A stretch of 64,000 nucleotides of DNA, taken from the NCBI RefSeq assembly GCF_039541235.1, contig NZ_BAABFV010000001.1, forward strand, positions 186,001-250,000, in the 5' to 3' direction. The notes below the pieces were generated by a model. That model was not told where the DNA came from and made no database searches. It saw only the letters and a program-made list of their open reading frames with translations. This DNA is from Kangiella marina (GTDB taxonomy: Bacteria; Pseudomonadota; Gammaproteobacteria; Enterobacterales; Kangiellaceae). Below are positions 8,273 to 16,632 of this stretch, in pieces (position 1 is the stretch's first letter; the number at the start of each line of letters is the position of its first letter). The position numbers and the translations under genes were made by a program.

Positions 8273-9235
8273 TTAATATTTAATTAAGGCCGAGCCCCAA
8301 GTAAATCCGCCGCCGAAGCTTTCAAGCAAGCAAATATCACCACGCTTAATACGACCATCATCAATCGCTTCGCACATTGCCAGCGGAATAGATGCGCTTG
8401 ATGTGTTGCCATGCTTATCAACGGTGACTACCACTTTATCCATTCCTGCGCCTAGCTTTTTCGCCGTTGCTTGAATAATGCGGATATTGGCCTGATGAGG
8501 GATTAACCAGTCGATATCGTCTTTAGTCATGTTATTCGCTTCAAGGGTTTCATCAACGATGCTGCTCAGTGTTTTTACTGCAACTTTAAAGACCTCGTTG
8601 CCGCGCATGACGATTTGTGGCTCAGGGAAATCCCCAAGTTGATCGCGCAAACCATTGTTACAGTACAATAAATCACCGTAACCACCATCAGCATGAATAT
8701 GGGTAGATAAAATTCCCGGTTCTTCGCTCGCAGTCACTACGGCAGCACCAGCACCATCACCAAAAATCACACACGTTGTTCTGTCTTCCCAGTTCACTAA
8801 ACGAGAAAGCACTTCCGTACCAACCACTAATACGTTCTTGCGATGGCCAGTTTTAATAAACTGATCAGCAATACTTAAGCCATATACAAAGCCCGGGCAT
8901 GCTGTTGTAATATCGAACGCTGGAACGCCACCGATGCCCAGCTCATGCCCAATGTAGCAGGCTGAGCTAGGGAACATTTTGTCTGGAGTTGCTGTACCGA
9001 CCACAATCATATCAATATCTTTTGCATCAATACCGGCGTCCGCAATAGCTTTCTTAGCCGCTTCAACGCCTAAATGTGATGCTGATTGGTCGTCGGCAGC
9101 GATGTGACGAGTTTTGATACCAGTACGCTCAGTAATCCACTGATCTGAAGTCTCTACAATTTTCTCCAGATCGGCGTTAGTTAGCACCTTCTCTGGTAAA
9201 TAACTTCCCATGCCTAAAATTCGAGAATGTTTCAC
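8273..9235 (-). CDS. fabH: 3-oxoacyl-ACP synthase III (KAS III)
   Basis: Initiates fatty-acid synthesis by condensing acetyl-CoA with malonyl-ACP. The 320 residues (E. coli 317) carry the triad C113 in [12 protein letters not shown]247 in IPHQANIRI and N277 in [11 protein letters not shown]. The sequence [11 protein letters not shown] near residue 36 is typical of FabH. It lies between plsX and fabD as in E. coli; Pseudomonas lacks fabH at this position. The 49-bp gap from plsX supports cotranscription. Confidence 0.95.
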   Translation of the reverse strand: MKHSRILGMGSYLPEKVLTNADLEKIVETSDQWITERTGIKTRHIAADDQSASHLGVEAAKKAIADAGIDAKDIDMIVVGTATPDKMFPSSACYIGHELGIGGVPAFDITTACPGFVYGLSIADQFIKTGHRKNVLVVGTEVLSRLVNWEDRTTCVIFGDGAGAAVVTASEEPGILSTHIHADGGYGDLLYCNNGLRDQLGDFPEPQIVMRGNEVFKVAVKTLSSIVDETLEANNMTKDDIDWLIPHQANIRIIQATAKKLGAGMDKVVVTVDKHGNTSSASIPLAMCEAIDDGRIKRGDICLLESFGGGFTWGSALIKY

Positions 9236-9284
9236 ACTATCTACCTTTATTTTAATCGTCTCGTTTAATCGTCAAATCAGAGTC

Positions 9285-10313
9285 TTACTCTTCATTATCA
9301 GTATTTAATAGTAACTGAGCAACCGTATCTTGAATAGCTTGCGGTACTTGTCTTTCAATTTCTGTGATGGCTTTATTAATTGCGAACAAAGTCGCTTTAC
9401 TATCTGCAGAACCGTGACTCTTAATAACGATTTCGCGTAATCCTAACAGACTCGCGCCGTTATACTGGTCGGGGTTGATGCGTCGCTGAAAACTTTTTAA
9501 CAACGGCCAAACTAGAGCAGATACCGCCTTGCTCCACCAGCTGCGTGTAAACTCAGTTCTCAGTTGATCATACAGGAAGCGTGTAATCCCTTCGCAGGCT
9601 TTAAGCACATTATTGCCGGTAAAACCATCGCACACCACAACATCAACATCACCATCAAATATTTCGTTCGCTTCAATGTAACCAACATAATTCATCGCTG
9701 ATTGATTAGACAGCATTTCTCCAGCCAACTTAATGCTGTCGCGTCCTTTAATGGCTTCTTCGCCAATATTCAGCAAAGCTACACGAGGGTTATCAATGCC
9801 ATCAGCGCGCTCACTGAGAACGTGCCCCATAACGGCATAACTGGTTAACTGCTCAGCACTGGCGTCGATATTTGCCCCGAGATCCAGCATATTGGTTACC
9901 GAGCCTTTTCTATTGGGTAGCTCAGCCGTAATCGCAGGACGCTCAATACCCGGCAAAGTACCGAGTAAAACCGTTGCCAAAGCCATTAAAGCACCAGTAT
10001 TACCGGAGCTCACGCAAGCATCGGCTTCTCCATCACGAACTAACTCAAGGCTTTTACGCATGGACGAGTCTGGCTTACGTCGAAGTGCCGCTGAAGGCTT
10101 CTCTGACATACCAATAACTTCTGACGCATCTTGAATATGTAGGCGCGAATCGAATTTTGGGTGTGTTTTTAAGTGACTGTTTAGCTCTTGCTGAGGACCA
10201 ACAAGGTATATTTGAAGATCAGAGTGTTGCTGCAGCGCTGAAATTGCTGCCGGAATAATAACAGAGGGGCCGTAATCGCCCCCCATGCAATCAATCGCTA
10301 GTGTTTTTGTCAC
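9285..10313 (-). CDS. plsX: Phosphate acyltransferase PlsX
   Basis: Makes acyl-phosphate from acyl-ACP, the donor for PlsY in phosphatidic-acid synthesis, as a peripheral membrane enzyme. It has 342 residues, the usual size, and opens TLAIDCMGGDYGPSV. Further family signatures are VSSGNTGALMALA, NIGEEAIKG and VVCDGFTGNNVLKA. It follows rpmF by 46 bp, so ribosomal protein, fatty-acid and phospholipid genes share one transcript, an arrangement conserved in gammaproteobacteria. Confidence 0.95.
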   Translation of the reverse strand: MTKTLAIDCMGGDYGPSVIIPAAISALQQHSDLQIYLVGPQQELNSHLKTHPKFDSRLHIQDASEVIGMSEKPSAALRRKPDSSMRKSLELVRDGEADACVSSGNTGALMALATVLLGTLPGIERPAITAELPNRKGSVTNMLDLGANIDASAEQLTSYAVMGHVLSERADGIDNPRVALLNIGEEAIKGRDSIKLAGEMLSNQSAMNYVGYIEANEIFDGDVDVVVCDGFTGNNVLKACEGITRFLYDQLRTEFTRSWWSKAVSALVWPLLKSFQRRINPDQYNGASLLGLREIVIKSHGSADSKATLFAINKAITEIERQVPQAIQDTVAQLLLNTDNEE

Positions 10314-10359
10314 GGAAAATCCGTCTGATCAAAAACCAAGTGAATTTAATAGAGGACTA

Positions 10360-10524
10360 TTAAACTACTTTGCGACCTTTGTAGAAACCATCTTTAGTCA
10401 CGTGGTGACGACGATGAACTTCACCTGTTTCGTTCTCTACTGACAACGTAGGTGCAGTCAAAGAGTCGTGCGAGCGACGCATACCACGCGTAGAGCGAGT
10501 TTTGCGATTCTTTTGTACAGCCAT
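10360..10524 (-). CDS. rpmF: 50S ribosomal protein L32
   Basis: A 54-residue basic ribosomal protein. Translation from ATG 10524 begins [20 protein letters not shown] and ends YKGRKVV, which is diagnostic for bacterial L32 of the type without the zinc cysteines. It lies 14 bp after yceD and before plsX, the standard gene order. AGGAG lies upstream of the start in the yceD-rpmF gap. Confidence 0.97.
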   Translation of the reverse strand: MAVQKNRKTRSTRGMRRSHDSLTAPTLSVENETGEVHRRHHVTKDGFYKGRKVV

Positions 10525-10538
10525 TCTAAATCTCCTGC

Positions 10539-11063
10539 TTAATCAAACTTTAAATCTTTCAATGCGTTGAAAGGATTGTCTTTCTTCGCTTTTTCAATAC
10601 TTTCTTCTGGAAGCTCACCACTTTCGTAAGCGTCCATGTCTTCGCACTCACCAAATAACGCTACAGGAGGCAAAGACAAAATCAATTCATCTTCTACGAC
10701 TGTTTTTAAATGCAAACCGTCGTCATCGACTAAAACTGGGTCGCCGTCATCAGGCACGTGCTCCATCCGCTCTTCCGAGTAAACGGGATAAATAATCACC
10801 TGGTGATCAACTTGATACGGAAAAGGCTCTAAACAGCCTTGGCATATCAATTCGACTTCACCCTTGAGGCTCAGCTCAAGTAAAGTGATGCGAGTATCTT
10901 CTACTCTATCCCCTTTAATACTACAAACAATCTCGCCTTTATCGGAGGCTAGCTCCTGACGAAACCGGTCTAAGTATTCCAGATCGAGTGTGGCGTTTAT
11001 TTCTTTCTCTTGATCCGCAAACTTGTAGGGATCAACAGACGCCGGTAACCTGCGACTTGACAT
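10539..11063 (-). CDS. yceD: DUF177 protein YceD (23S rRNA accumulation protein)
   Basis: A 174-residue acidic protein of the YceD/DUF177 family, linked in E. coli and plants to 23S rRNA accumulation. It begins [19 protein letters not shown], aligning with the E. coli start (KLPLTLDP), so the ATG at 11063 is well supported. The CxxC motif is in [10 protein letters not shown]. The C-terminus [12 protein letters not shown] matches the family's conserved NPFAVLAxLK end. It is the first gene of the yceD-rpmF-plsX-fab operon. No Shine-Dalgarno precedes the ATG, and a strong promoter ends 9 nt before it. Confidence 0.92.
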   Translation of the reverse strand: MSSRRLPASVDPYKFADQEKEINATLDLEYLDRFRQELASDKGEIVCSIKGDRVEDTRITLLELSLKGEVELICQGCLEPFPYQVDHQVIIYPVYSEERMEHVPDDGDPVLVDDDGLHLKTVVEDELILSLPPVALFGECEDMDAYESGELPEESIEKAKKDNPFNALKDLKFD

Positions 11064-11101
11064 AGGCGCGCAATAATACAGATATCTTGGGTTTTAGTCA
11101 A
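11064..11101 (-). promoter_or_regulatory. Promoter of the yceD-rpmF-plsX-fab operon, predicted leaderless
   Basis: On the minus strand TTGACT (11096-11101), a 17-bp spacer and TATTAT (11073-11078) form a near-consensus sigma-70 promoter. The -10 box is followed by the GC-rich TGCGCGCCT and then the yceD ATG. Transcription should start within about 0-3 nt of the start codon. The GC-rich discriminator is a feature of promoters that are negatively controlled by ppGpp. Confidence 0.7.
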
Positions 11102-11284
11102 AGCAAACCCACTATTTTTGGTGTTTTTTTGCCTCAAAACCGAAGATTTGGTTGATTTCTTAGCAGATTCACACAAAATGTAGGCTAACTACTTGTTTCT
11201 ACCACGAATTTTATCTGTTATCTGATAAGACAACAAGCCTAAAGTTTAGGTTATTTATTCCATATTCTCATCGTGAGACCTCTC

Positions 11285-11540
11285 GACTTTAACGTTCATT
11301 TTTTGAATGAGCAAAAAACGAACCAAAAAACTCACCCCTGAAAGTTAGGCCCTAAAGGGCAAACCTCAGGATTCAAGATTATTGGCGGGCCGCAAAACGA
11401 AACATCTCCCAAAGGGATTCCCTTTGGTCACATATTCGTCTTTTCTAAATTGGGCTATCACCACAGGCACTTCCTTCGGTCGCCTGCCCAATTTGCCCGA
11501 TAATTTTAAATCATGAGGCTAACTTTTAAGGGGGAAATTG
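11285..11540 (+). repeat. Hairpin-headed intergenic repeat, copy A
   Basis: Begins with a hairpin (GTTCATTTTTTG 11294-11305 against CAAAAAACGAAC 11312-11323), continues with AACCAAAAAACTCACCCC, a GTTAGGCC motif, a GGGC...GCCC dyad near 11454-11494, and ends GGCTAACTTTTAAGGGGG. The same order of motifs occurs at 47475-47680, and an inverted, more diverged version at about 47690-47905. No protein is encoded. Confidence 0.7.
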
Positions 11541-11597
11541 GTGCTAACTCTTAGATATAGCACTCTCTAATAATTATAGAACTCTCTAAAGATTTAC

Positions 11598-11628
11598 GTC
11601 ATCCCGTGGCTTGACCACGGGATCCAGT
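11598..11628. repeat. Short GTCATCCCG palindrome
   Basis: ATCCCGTGG (11601-11609), a 5-nt loop, then CCACGGGAT (11615-11623), within GTCATCCC...GGGATCCAG. It resembles one half of the double-hairpin element at 47341-47400. Confidence 0.65.
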
Positions 11629-11707
11629 GTCTTTAATCATTAATGACGTCTATAGTTATTTTAGCTAAACTACTCTTTCTTAAAGCCTTTCTTTAAAAGT
11701 TCAACTT

Positions 11708-12295
11708 ATGACAACTCGCAAAAATATCGTCCTCGCCTCTTCTTCTCCTTACCGAAAGGAGCTTCTCAGTCGTATCCTTGATGACTTCATCTGTCAGTCG
11801 CCCGATATCGACGAAACGCCCTTCCCCGATGAAGAGCCGATCGAGCATGTAGCGCGCTTAGCCGAACAAAAAGCCATGGCTGTAAGCTTGAACCACCCTG
11901 AGAGCATTATCATTGGTTCCGACCAGATCTGTGTCTTAGAAGGGCAAATCCTCGGCAAGCCCCACACAGAAGATAAAGCCATCGAACAGCTTCAGGCCTG
12001 TAGCGGCAAAACCGTTAACTTTTATACCTCCCTGTGTGTTCTAGAGAGTGGACAAGAAGCCAATAGTATTGATGTGGTGGTTACAGAAGTGTCATTTAGG
12101 GAACTTCAAAAAGACGAAATTGAACGCTATATCCAACGAGAACAACCACTCGACTGCGCAGGTTCCTTTAAGTGCGAAGGACTCGGTATTGCCCTATTTG
12201 AATCTTTATCCTCAAAAGATCCTACAGCCTTGATTGGATTACCGCTAATTACCTTGGCGGAAAGTCTAAGAAAGTTAGGAGTTGAAGTTATATAA
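11708..12295 (+). CDS. maf: Maf-family nucleotide pyrophosphatase (YceF type)
   Basis: Cytosolic house-cleaning pyrophosphatase of 195 residues. It opens IVLASSSPYRKELLSRI, the YceF-subgroup form of the Maf phosphate-binding motif, and has IIGSDQICVLEG with the catalytic aspartate. E. coli YceF prefers m7GTP. Divergent placement from yceD-rpmF is conserved in E. coli and Pseudomonas. The ATG at 11708 directly precedes family homology. It converges on the next gene across a 12-bp hairpin. Confidence 0.93.
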   Translation: MTTRKNIVLASSSPYRKELLSRILDDFICQSPDIDETPFPDEEPIEHVARLAEQKAMAVSLNHPESIIIGSDQICVLEGQILGKPHTEDKAIEQLQACSGKTVNFYTSLCVLESGQEANSIDVVVTEVSFRELQKDEIERYIQREQPLDCAGSFKCEGLGIALFESLSSKDPTALIGLPLITLAESLRKLGVEVI

Positions 12296-12297
12296 GT

Positions 12298-12325
12298 AAC
12301 ATAGGATACAGTGGTATCCTATGTT
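12298..12325. terminator. Bidirectional hairpin between convergent genes
   Basis: AACATAGGATAC (12298-12309), loop AGTG, GTATCCTATGTT (12314-12325): a perfect 12-bp stem placed 3 bp after maf and 8 bp before the opposing stop codon. There is no T-run, so termination efficiency is uncertain. Confidence 0.6.
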
Positions 12326-12332
12326 CTACAGA

Positions 12333-13043
12333 CTAAGCACCGTACTTCTGAACGTACTGTCTAATTGACCCAATAATAGACGAAAGATTGCTCATTGGAA
12401 TTCTTGCTCTTCGACTACTATCATCAACTCCATTTGCAGAAAGCTCTTGTGAGTATTCAAAATCAGACAAAGCCTCTTCTGTACTTTTAATTTTAGACCA
12501 AATAGTAAGAGTGTATCTACCTGCCGTTCTTCCACTAAGTCTGAGCTTGTAATGTCCTAGCTTAAAGCTAATATATTTTCCACTTTTAGAAACATTATAC
12601 TCCACAGATAACTCATCAAGCTTTGGGATAACCTCTGTATATAGCCTCTGTGAATTTTTCTTCTGTACAGCTTCTGCAGCAGCTACAACATCAGCTTCAT
12701 CTGAAACTCCTATTGGTTTTGCTTCCGGGTGATATGTCTCAATAAAATCAGATACCGCATCAACTAATGTCTCATTGCCATCCCAAAAGTACTCACCATC
12801 AAGGCGTGAATTATCAAGGACGGTGTGAAGCATTGACTCAACTTTACGAGCATCTATGCTTGTCCATGCTTTAACAATCGATATTTTCACAGGACTTTTT
12901 GTACCAAGGAGTTCTTTTTCTCTCCGATCGGTAAGATCAGTAGTAATTCCTATTTTCTTTATTGGTGGAAAAGCGACCTCACTGTCAAATGTTTGAAGTT
13001 TCTCCGAAAATAATGGCTCAGCAATATAAAGAGTATTTTGCAT
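12333..13043 (-). CDS. GIY-YIG-like (T5orf172-type) protein
   Basis: A 236-residue protein with a probable GIY-YIG-like nuclease domain in the first 110 residues. The visible elements are an N-terminal beta strand TLYIAEP, KKIGITTDLTDRREKEL (about 29-45, R40 as candidate catalytic arginine), E69 and LH in ARKVESMLHTVL, and GEYF at 83-86, the pattern of the T5orf172/Mug113 branch. The C-terminal half (about 145-236) is rich in beta-forming and basic residues and I do not recognise it. It interrupts the conserved maf-to-rluC neighbourhood and is more AT-rich than its neighbours, consistent with acquired DNA. A nuclease role is inference; no partner gene reveals its target. Confidence 0.6.
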   Translation of the reverse strand: MQNTLYIAEPLFSEKLQTFDSEVAFPPIKKIGITTDLTDRREKELLGTKSPVKISIVKAWTSIDARKVESMLHTVLDNSRLDGEYFWDGNETLVDAVSDFIETYHPEAKPIGVSDEADVVAAAEAVQKKNSQRLYTEVIPKLDELSVEYNVSKSGKYISFKLGHYKLRLSGRTAGRYTLTIWSKIKSTEEALSDFEYSQELSANGVDDSSRRARIPMSNLSSIIGSIRQYVQKYGA

Positions 13044-13124
13044 TTAGATCACTTCCTAAAGTCCTGTTATAAATTACTAAATATATAAATAGGGGCAGAG
13101 TAAATTAAAAGCAAGCTTACCCCA

Positions 13125-14090
13125 TCACTCCATTCTAGTGTCTCGTTTGTCTTGATACATCAGTGCATCGGCTTTATTTAATAGTTCATTGATATCATGG
13201 GTTCCATCATGTGGCACGGAAACTAGGCCCCAAGAAAACTTCACACGGTAGCCCTTAGGGTTCGCGTCATTCTTCTCGGTAATACTGCTTTTGAAGCGTT
13301 GCATAATGCTTTCCGCTTCGTCAGCCTTGGTGTCCGTCATTAAGATAACAAATTCATCGCCTCCGATGCGGGCGAAGACGTCGGTATTTCTGAAGGTATC
13401 AATCATGGTCTGTGCGAACATGATCAAAGCTTTGTCGCCCTCAGCATGGCCGTAATTATCGTTTATTAGCTTAAAGTCATTGAGATCAATAAAACATAAA
13501 GCGGCATCAAGTTGGTTGCGCTTACAGAAGTTAAGGCTATTTTGTGAAAGTGATTTAAAACCTCGTCGGTTTGAGATTTTTGTTAACTCATCTATCGTTT
13601 CCATCGTCGTGGCTGTCAATTCTCGACTAGCCAGTGCAGCTAAGTCTTGCAGCGAGGCAATATCTTCATCGGTGAAGTCACGCGGCTCGTCATCGGTAAT
13701 ACACAAGGTCCCTATCTTTTGACCATCGGGGTGCACTAAGGGATGCCCGGCGTAAAAGCGGATGAAAGGCTCATTTGTAACTAAGGGGTTGTCAACGAAG
13801 CGTTCGTCTTCTAGCGTATCACGAATAACCATCGTGCCATCGTCATGAATCACGTGAGCACAAAAAGATATATCTCGTGGCGTTTCGGAAACGCTTAAAC
13901 CAAACCTGGATTTGAACCACTGCCGATCACGATCGACTAGTGTTATCAACGCCGTTTTTGTTCCAAACAGACGTTTAGCCAGTCGCGTAATTCGATCAAA
14001 GCGTTCCTCAGGCTTCGTATCCAGTAGATTTAGAGAGCATAAGGTTATTAGCCGTGACTCTTCATTGGTAGTCATCGGTGGTTTTTTCAT
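13125..14090 (-). CDS. GAF-GGDEF diguanylate cyclase
   Basis: A soluble 321-residue protein with an N-terminal GAF domain (about 25-155, including RQWFKSRFGLSVSETPRD and FCAHVI) and a C-terminal GGDEF domain (about 165-320). The active site is intact, GGDEF at 243-247, and the allosteric I-site RNTD at 234-237 is present, so product inhibition is expected. It makes c-di-GMP from two GTP. The GAF form with these motifs is common in stand-alone cyclases; its ligand is unknown. It is a single-gene unit between the GIY-YIG-like gene and the fructosamine-kinase-like gene. Confidence 0.9.
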   Translation of the reverse strand: MKKPPMTTNEESRLITLCSLNLLDTKPEERFDRITRLAKRLFGTKTALITLVDRDRQWFKSRFGLSVSETPRDISFCAHVIHDDGTMVIRDTLEDERFVDNPLVTNEPFIRFYAGHPLVHPDGQKIGTLCITDDEPRDFTDEDIASLQDLAALASRELTATTMETIDELTKISNRRGFKSLSQNSLNFCKRNQLDAALCFIDLNDFKLINDNYGHAEGDKALIMFAQTMIDTFRNTDVFARIGGDEFVILMTDTKADEAESIMQRFKSSITEKNDANPKGYRVKFSWGLVSVPHDGTHDINELLNKADALMYQDKRDTRME

Positions 14091-14186
14091 GGCGTATTAC
14101 TTTATCAATGCTTATAACTTCTTAGAAAATAGCACGAATGGTGTGAATCATATGTAAAATGTGCAATAAATCACAGTTTTTTACTG

Positions 14187-14936
14187 TTATTGGCGCTGAA
14201 TAGCTTCCAAAGCCGAGTGACAGTCTGACAAGTAACCCTCTCCAAACAAGTTATAGTGATTTAAATAATGGTAAAGGTTATAAATGACCTTCTTTGTGTC
14301 ATATTCTTTACTTCGAGGTAGTACCTCGTCATAAGCTCGGTAAAAGTCTTGGCTAAAACCGCCGAACATTTCGGTCATTGCTAAATCAACCTCTCTATCG
14401 CCGTAATAAACAGCAGGATCAATCAGCCAAACGTCTTTTTCATCGAACATCACGTTTCCAGACCATAAATCACCATGAACAAGACTCGCATGCTCGCAAT
14501 GCTCGTTTAACCAGCGAATCAATCGCTCTCTGCTGTTACTCAAAACCTCAAGAAAACTCTCGCGAACTCTTTGTGAGGCGATTAATTGGACTTGAAACAT
14601 AAGACGCTTTTCGTAAAAGAAACACCCCCAGTCTCGACTCAGACCATTTTCCTGCGGATTAAGCCCAATATAGTTATCTTCGGATAGGCCGTAATGTTCA
14701 AATCGTATGCGGTGTAGTTTGGCGAGCGCTTTACCCAGCTCTTGCATCTGTTTGGCGTTAGGGCTAACAGCGTTTATTCGTTCTAGCACTAAAGTTTGCT
14801 TTGCGACGTTCAAAACTTGCGGAACTCGAAGCTTTATACCGTTAGAGTCAATGGCACTTCTTAACAGCTCTAGCCCACTCGCTTCTTTAAGCAGCTGATC
14901 TTTGTAGCGTGAATTATTGTGCTTAATGAAGCTCAT
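14187..14936 (-). CDS. Fructosamine-kinase-family protein, N-terminally short
   Basis: A 249-residue protein-kinase-like fold of the fructosamine/ketosamine kinase family, which phosphorylates sugars on glycated amines so they fall off. The catalytic loop is HGDLWSGNV and the metal-binding motif is DPAVYYGDREVDLAM, both diagnostic. The family (E. coli YniA, 286 aa) has about 35-40 more N-terminal residues with the glycine-rich loop; here the protein begins at MSFIKHNN, near the ATP-lysine strand (FVK in YniA). The start lies one codon after the in-frame TAG of the macrodomain gene, so no longer start is possible without stop read-through. Activity is uncertain for that reason. Confidence 0.8.
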   Translation of the reverse strand: MSFIKHNNSRYKDQLLKEASGLELLRSAIDSNGIKLRVPQVLNVAKQTLVLERINAVSPNAKQMQELGKALAKLHRIRFEHYGLSEDNYIGLNPQENGLSRDWGCFFYEKRLMFQVQLIASQRVRESFLEVLSNSRERLIRWLNEHCEHASLVHGDLWSGNVMFDEKDVWLIDPAVYYGDREVDLAMTEMFGGFSQDFYRAYDEVLPRSKEYDTKKVIYNLYHYLNHYNLFGEGYLSDCHSALEAIQRQ

Positions 14937-14939
14937 GAA

Positions 14940-15440
14940 CTAGCTGCTTTCTAATAGAGATTGGTAGATTTCAACATCGTCATCCCCAAAGCAACAGAAA
15001 GTAACCTCTAAGTCAGATTCTTGTTGCTCTAAGAACTTCTGACAGCTTGATACCGCGACTTCTGCTGCTGCCTGTTTCGGGTAGCCATAAATGCCGGTAC
15101 TAATACAGGGGAATGCAATGGTTTTAACCCCATGCTCTTGAGCTAGTTCTAGTGAGTTCGTGTAACAACGCGCCAGTAAATCGGCCTCACCCTTATTGCC
15201 TCCAGACCACACAGGCCCCACGGTATGAATGACGAACTGAGCTGATAAATGATAACCTTTGGTGATTTTCACTTGGCCAGTCTCACAACCACCTAGCGCC
15301 TTACATTCCTCTAATAACTCTGGCCCCGCCGCACGGTGAATCGCACCATCCACGCCACCGCCACCGAGCAACGACTTATTGGCAGCATTAACGACTGCAT
15401 CGACAGCTAACTGAGTGATATCTCCGGCTGCTACTTTCAT
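14940..15440 (-). CDS. ymdB: Macrodomain protein, O-acetyl-ADP-ribose deacetylase type
   Basis: A 166-residue single macrodomain that binds ADP-ribose and in the YmdB/MacroD group removes acetyl or ADP-ribosyl groups. Signature sequences are [19 protein letters not shown], the glycine loop [14 protein letters not shown], and ISTGIYGYP. The TAG stop at 14940-14942 is followed by TTC and the ATG of the kinase-like gene in the same reading frame. Ten bp upstream is the GNAT gene, so GNAT-macro-kinase form a tight operon. Confidence 0.9.
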   Translation of the reverse strand: MKVAAGDITQLAVDAVVNAANKSLLGGGGVDGAIHRAAGPELLEECKALGGCETGQVKITKGYHLSAQFVIHTVGPVWSGGNKGEADLLARCYTNSLELAQEHGVKTIAFPCISTGIYGYPKQAAAEVAVSSCQKFLEQQESDLEVTFCCFGDDDVEIYQSLLESS

Positions 15441-15450
15441 TAACCCCCAC

Positions 15451-15993
15451 TCATTGGCTGAAGTACTCCTTCGCCGTCATGGAGAAAACATCAGCCTCTT
15501 TATCATAGATGGTAATACGCTCTTCAAGGCTTTCACCAATACGTTTCGCTACGGCCACCGAACCATCATTTCCTGGCTGAATTAAGCTAATAATTTTTTC
15601 AAGCCGCATACTTTTAAAAGCATGATCAAGTGCAGCCTTGGCAGCTTCCGTGGCGTAGCCTTTACCCCAAGCTTTAGGATGCAACACCCAGCCAAGTTCT
15701 TTCCCCGGCCATCCTTCTGGCTCGATAATGCCACAACGACCGATAAACTCACCGGTTTCTCTTTCTTCTAACGCCCACTGCCCATGGCCTCGCAAGACCC
15801 AGTGGCCAGCCATTCCAGCGATACTTCGCCATGCATCACGACGCGACATTGGCTGTCCGGGCACCAGATAGCGAGTGATATTTGGGTCTGCCATCATCTC
15901 GTAATACGGCTCTAGATCACTTTCTTGATAGGAGCGTAAGGTCAAGCGCTCTGTTTGAATAACCGGGATTTTTATGACATCAAATAAGTCCAT
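15451..15993 (-). CDS. GNAT acetyltransferase, RimJ/RimL-like
   Basis: A 180-residue N-acetyltransferase of the RimJ/RimL/PaiA-like group. It begins with a family-typical strand, [23 protein letters not shown], and carries the acetyl-CoA loop [20 protein letters not shown] (about 119-138). The substrate cannot be assigned; ribosomal proteins, antibiotics and small metabolites are all known targets in the group. It is first in the operon with the macrodomain and kinase-like genes. Confidence 0.8.
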   Translation of the reverse strand: MDLFDVIKIPVIQTERLTLRSYQESDLEPYYEMMADPNITRYLVPGQPMSRRDAWRSIAGMAGHWVLRGHGQWALEERETGEFIGRCGIIEPEGWPGKELGWVLHPKAWGKGYATEAAKAALDHAFKSMRLEKIISLIQPGNDGSVAVAKRIGESLEERITIYDKEADVFSMTAKEYFSQ

Positions 15994-16090
15994 TCTAAAA
16001 GTCCTTTAGATTGCTCGTTTTATTCACACAAAATTGATGAAACTTTGTTATTCTAAGCTTAATAGTATTATCTTAATTAAAGGAAATCGT

Positions 16091-16618
16091 ATGTCACGCA
16101 TTTTATTGTTAGTTTTCAGCTTGTTGCTATCATCAACCGTCGCAGCAAACTCCAGCTGGGTTGGCGCTCTAGCACCTGACTTTACGCTCGACGATCAAAA
16201 CGGTGAAAGCAAAAGCCTGGACGATTATAAGGGTCAATGGTTGGTGCTCTATTTCTACCCAAAAGATGACACACCAGGCTGCACCACTGAAGCTAAGAAC
16301 TTTCGCGATAAGTATGAAGAATACAAAGCACTAAATACTGAGATCGTGGGAGTATCCCTCGACGACGTCAGCTCTCACAAAGACTTTTCAAGCGCTTACA
16401 AGCTCCCCTTCACCATTCTTGCCGATGTGAATCAAGAAGCCAGTAAAGCTTACAAGGTACTTGGTGGCTTTGGTCCTATGGAATATGCTGAGCGCGAAAC
16501 TTTTATCATCGATCCACAAGGCAACATCGTTCACCATTACGGTGATGTTGACCCGGATACTCACGCCAAGGAAGTGTTAAAACAATTGAAGGAATTGCAG
16601 AAAGAGCTTGAAGGCTAA
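16091..16618 (+). CDS. Exported PrxQ/BCP-type peroxiredoxin
   Basis: A thiol peroxidase reducing hydrogen and organic peroxides. ATG 16091, preceded by AAAGGAAATCGT, gives 175 residues starting MSRILLLVFSLLLSSTVAA, a convincing signal peptide; the frame is open 57 bp further upstream without support. The peroxidatic cysteine is in YPKDDTPGCTTEAKNFRD. It is the only cysteine in the protein: the resolving cysteine that usually follows four residues later in BCP is absent. This predicts a periplasmic one-Cys enzyme. It stands alone, divergent from the GNAT operon and convergent with the HAD gene. Confidence 0.88.
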   Translation: MSRILLLVFSLLLSSTVAANSSWVGALAPDFTLDDQNGESKSLDDYKGQWLVLYFYPKDDTPGCTTEAKNFRDKYEEYKALNTEIVGVSLDDVSSHKDFSSAYKLPFTILADVNQEASKAYKVLGGFGPMEYAERETFIIDPQGNIVHHYGDVDPDTHAKEVLKQLKELQKELEG

Positions 16619-16632
16619 CTCTTTATTGAGTA

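Larger units (their letters stand above)
11102..11707. other. Repeat-bearing intergenic region between yceD and maf
   Basis: About 600 bp without a supported gene between two divergent transcription units. It contains the yceD promoter region, a copy of a hairpin-headed intergenic repeat (11285-11540) and a short GTCATCCCG-type palindrome (11598-11628). No promoter for maf stands out clearly. Confidence 0.6.
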
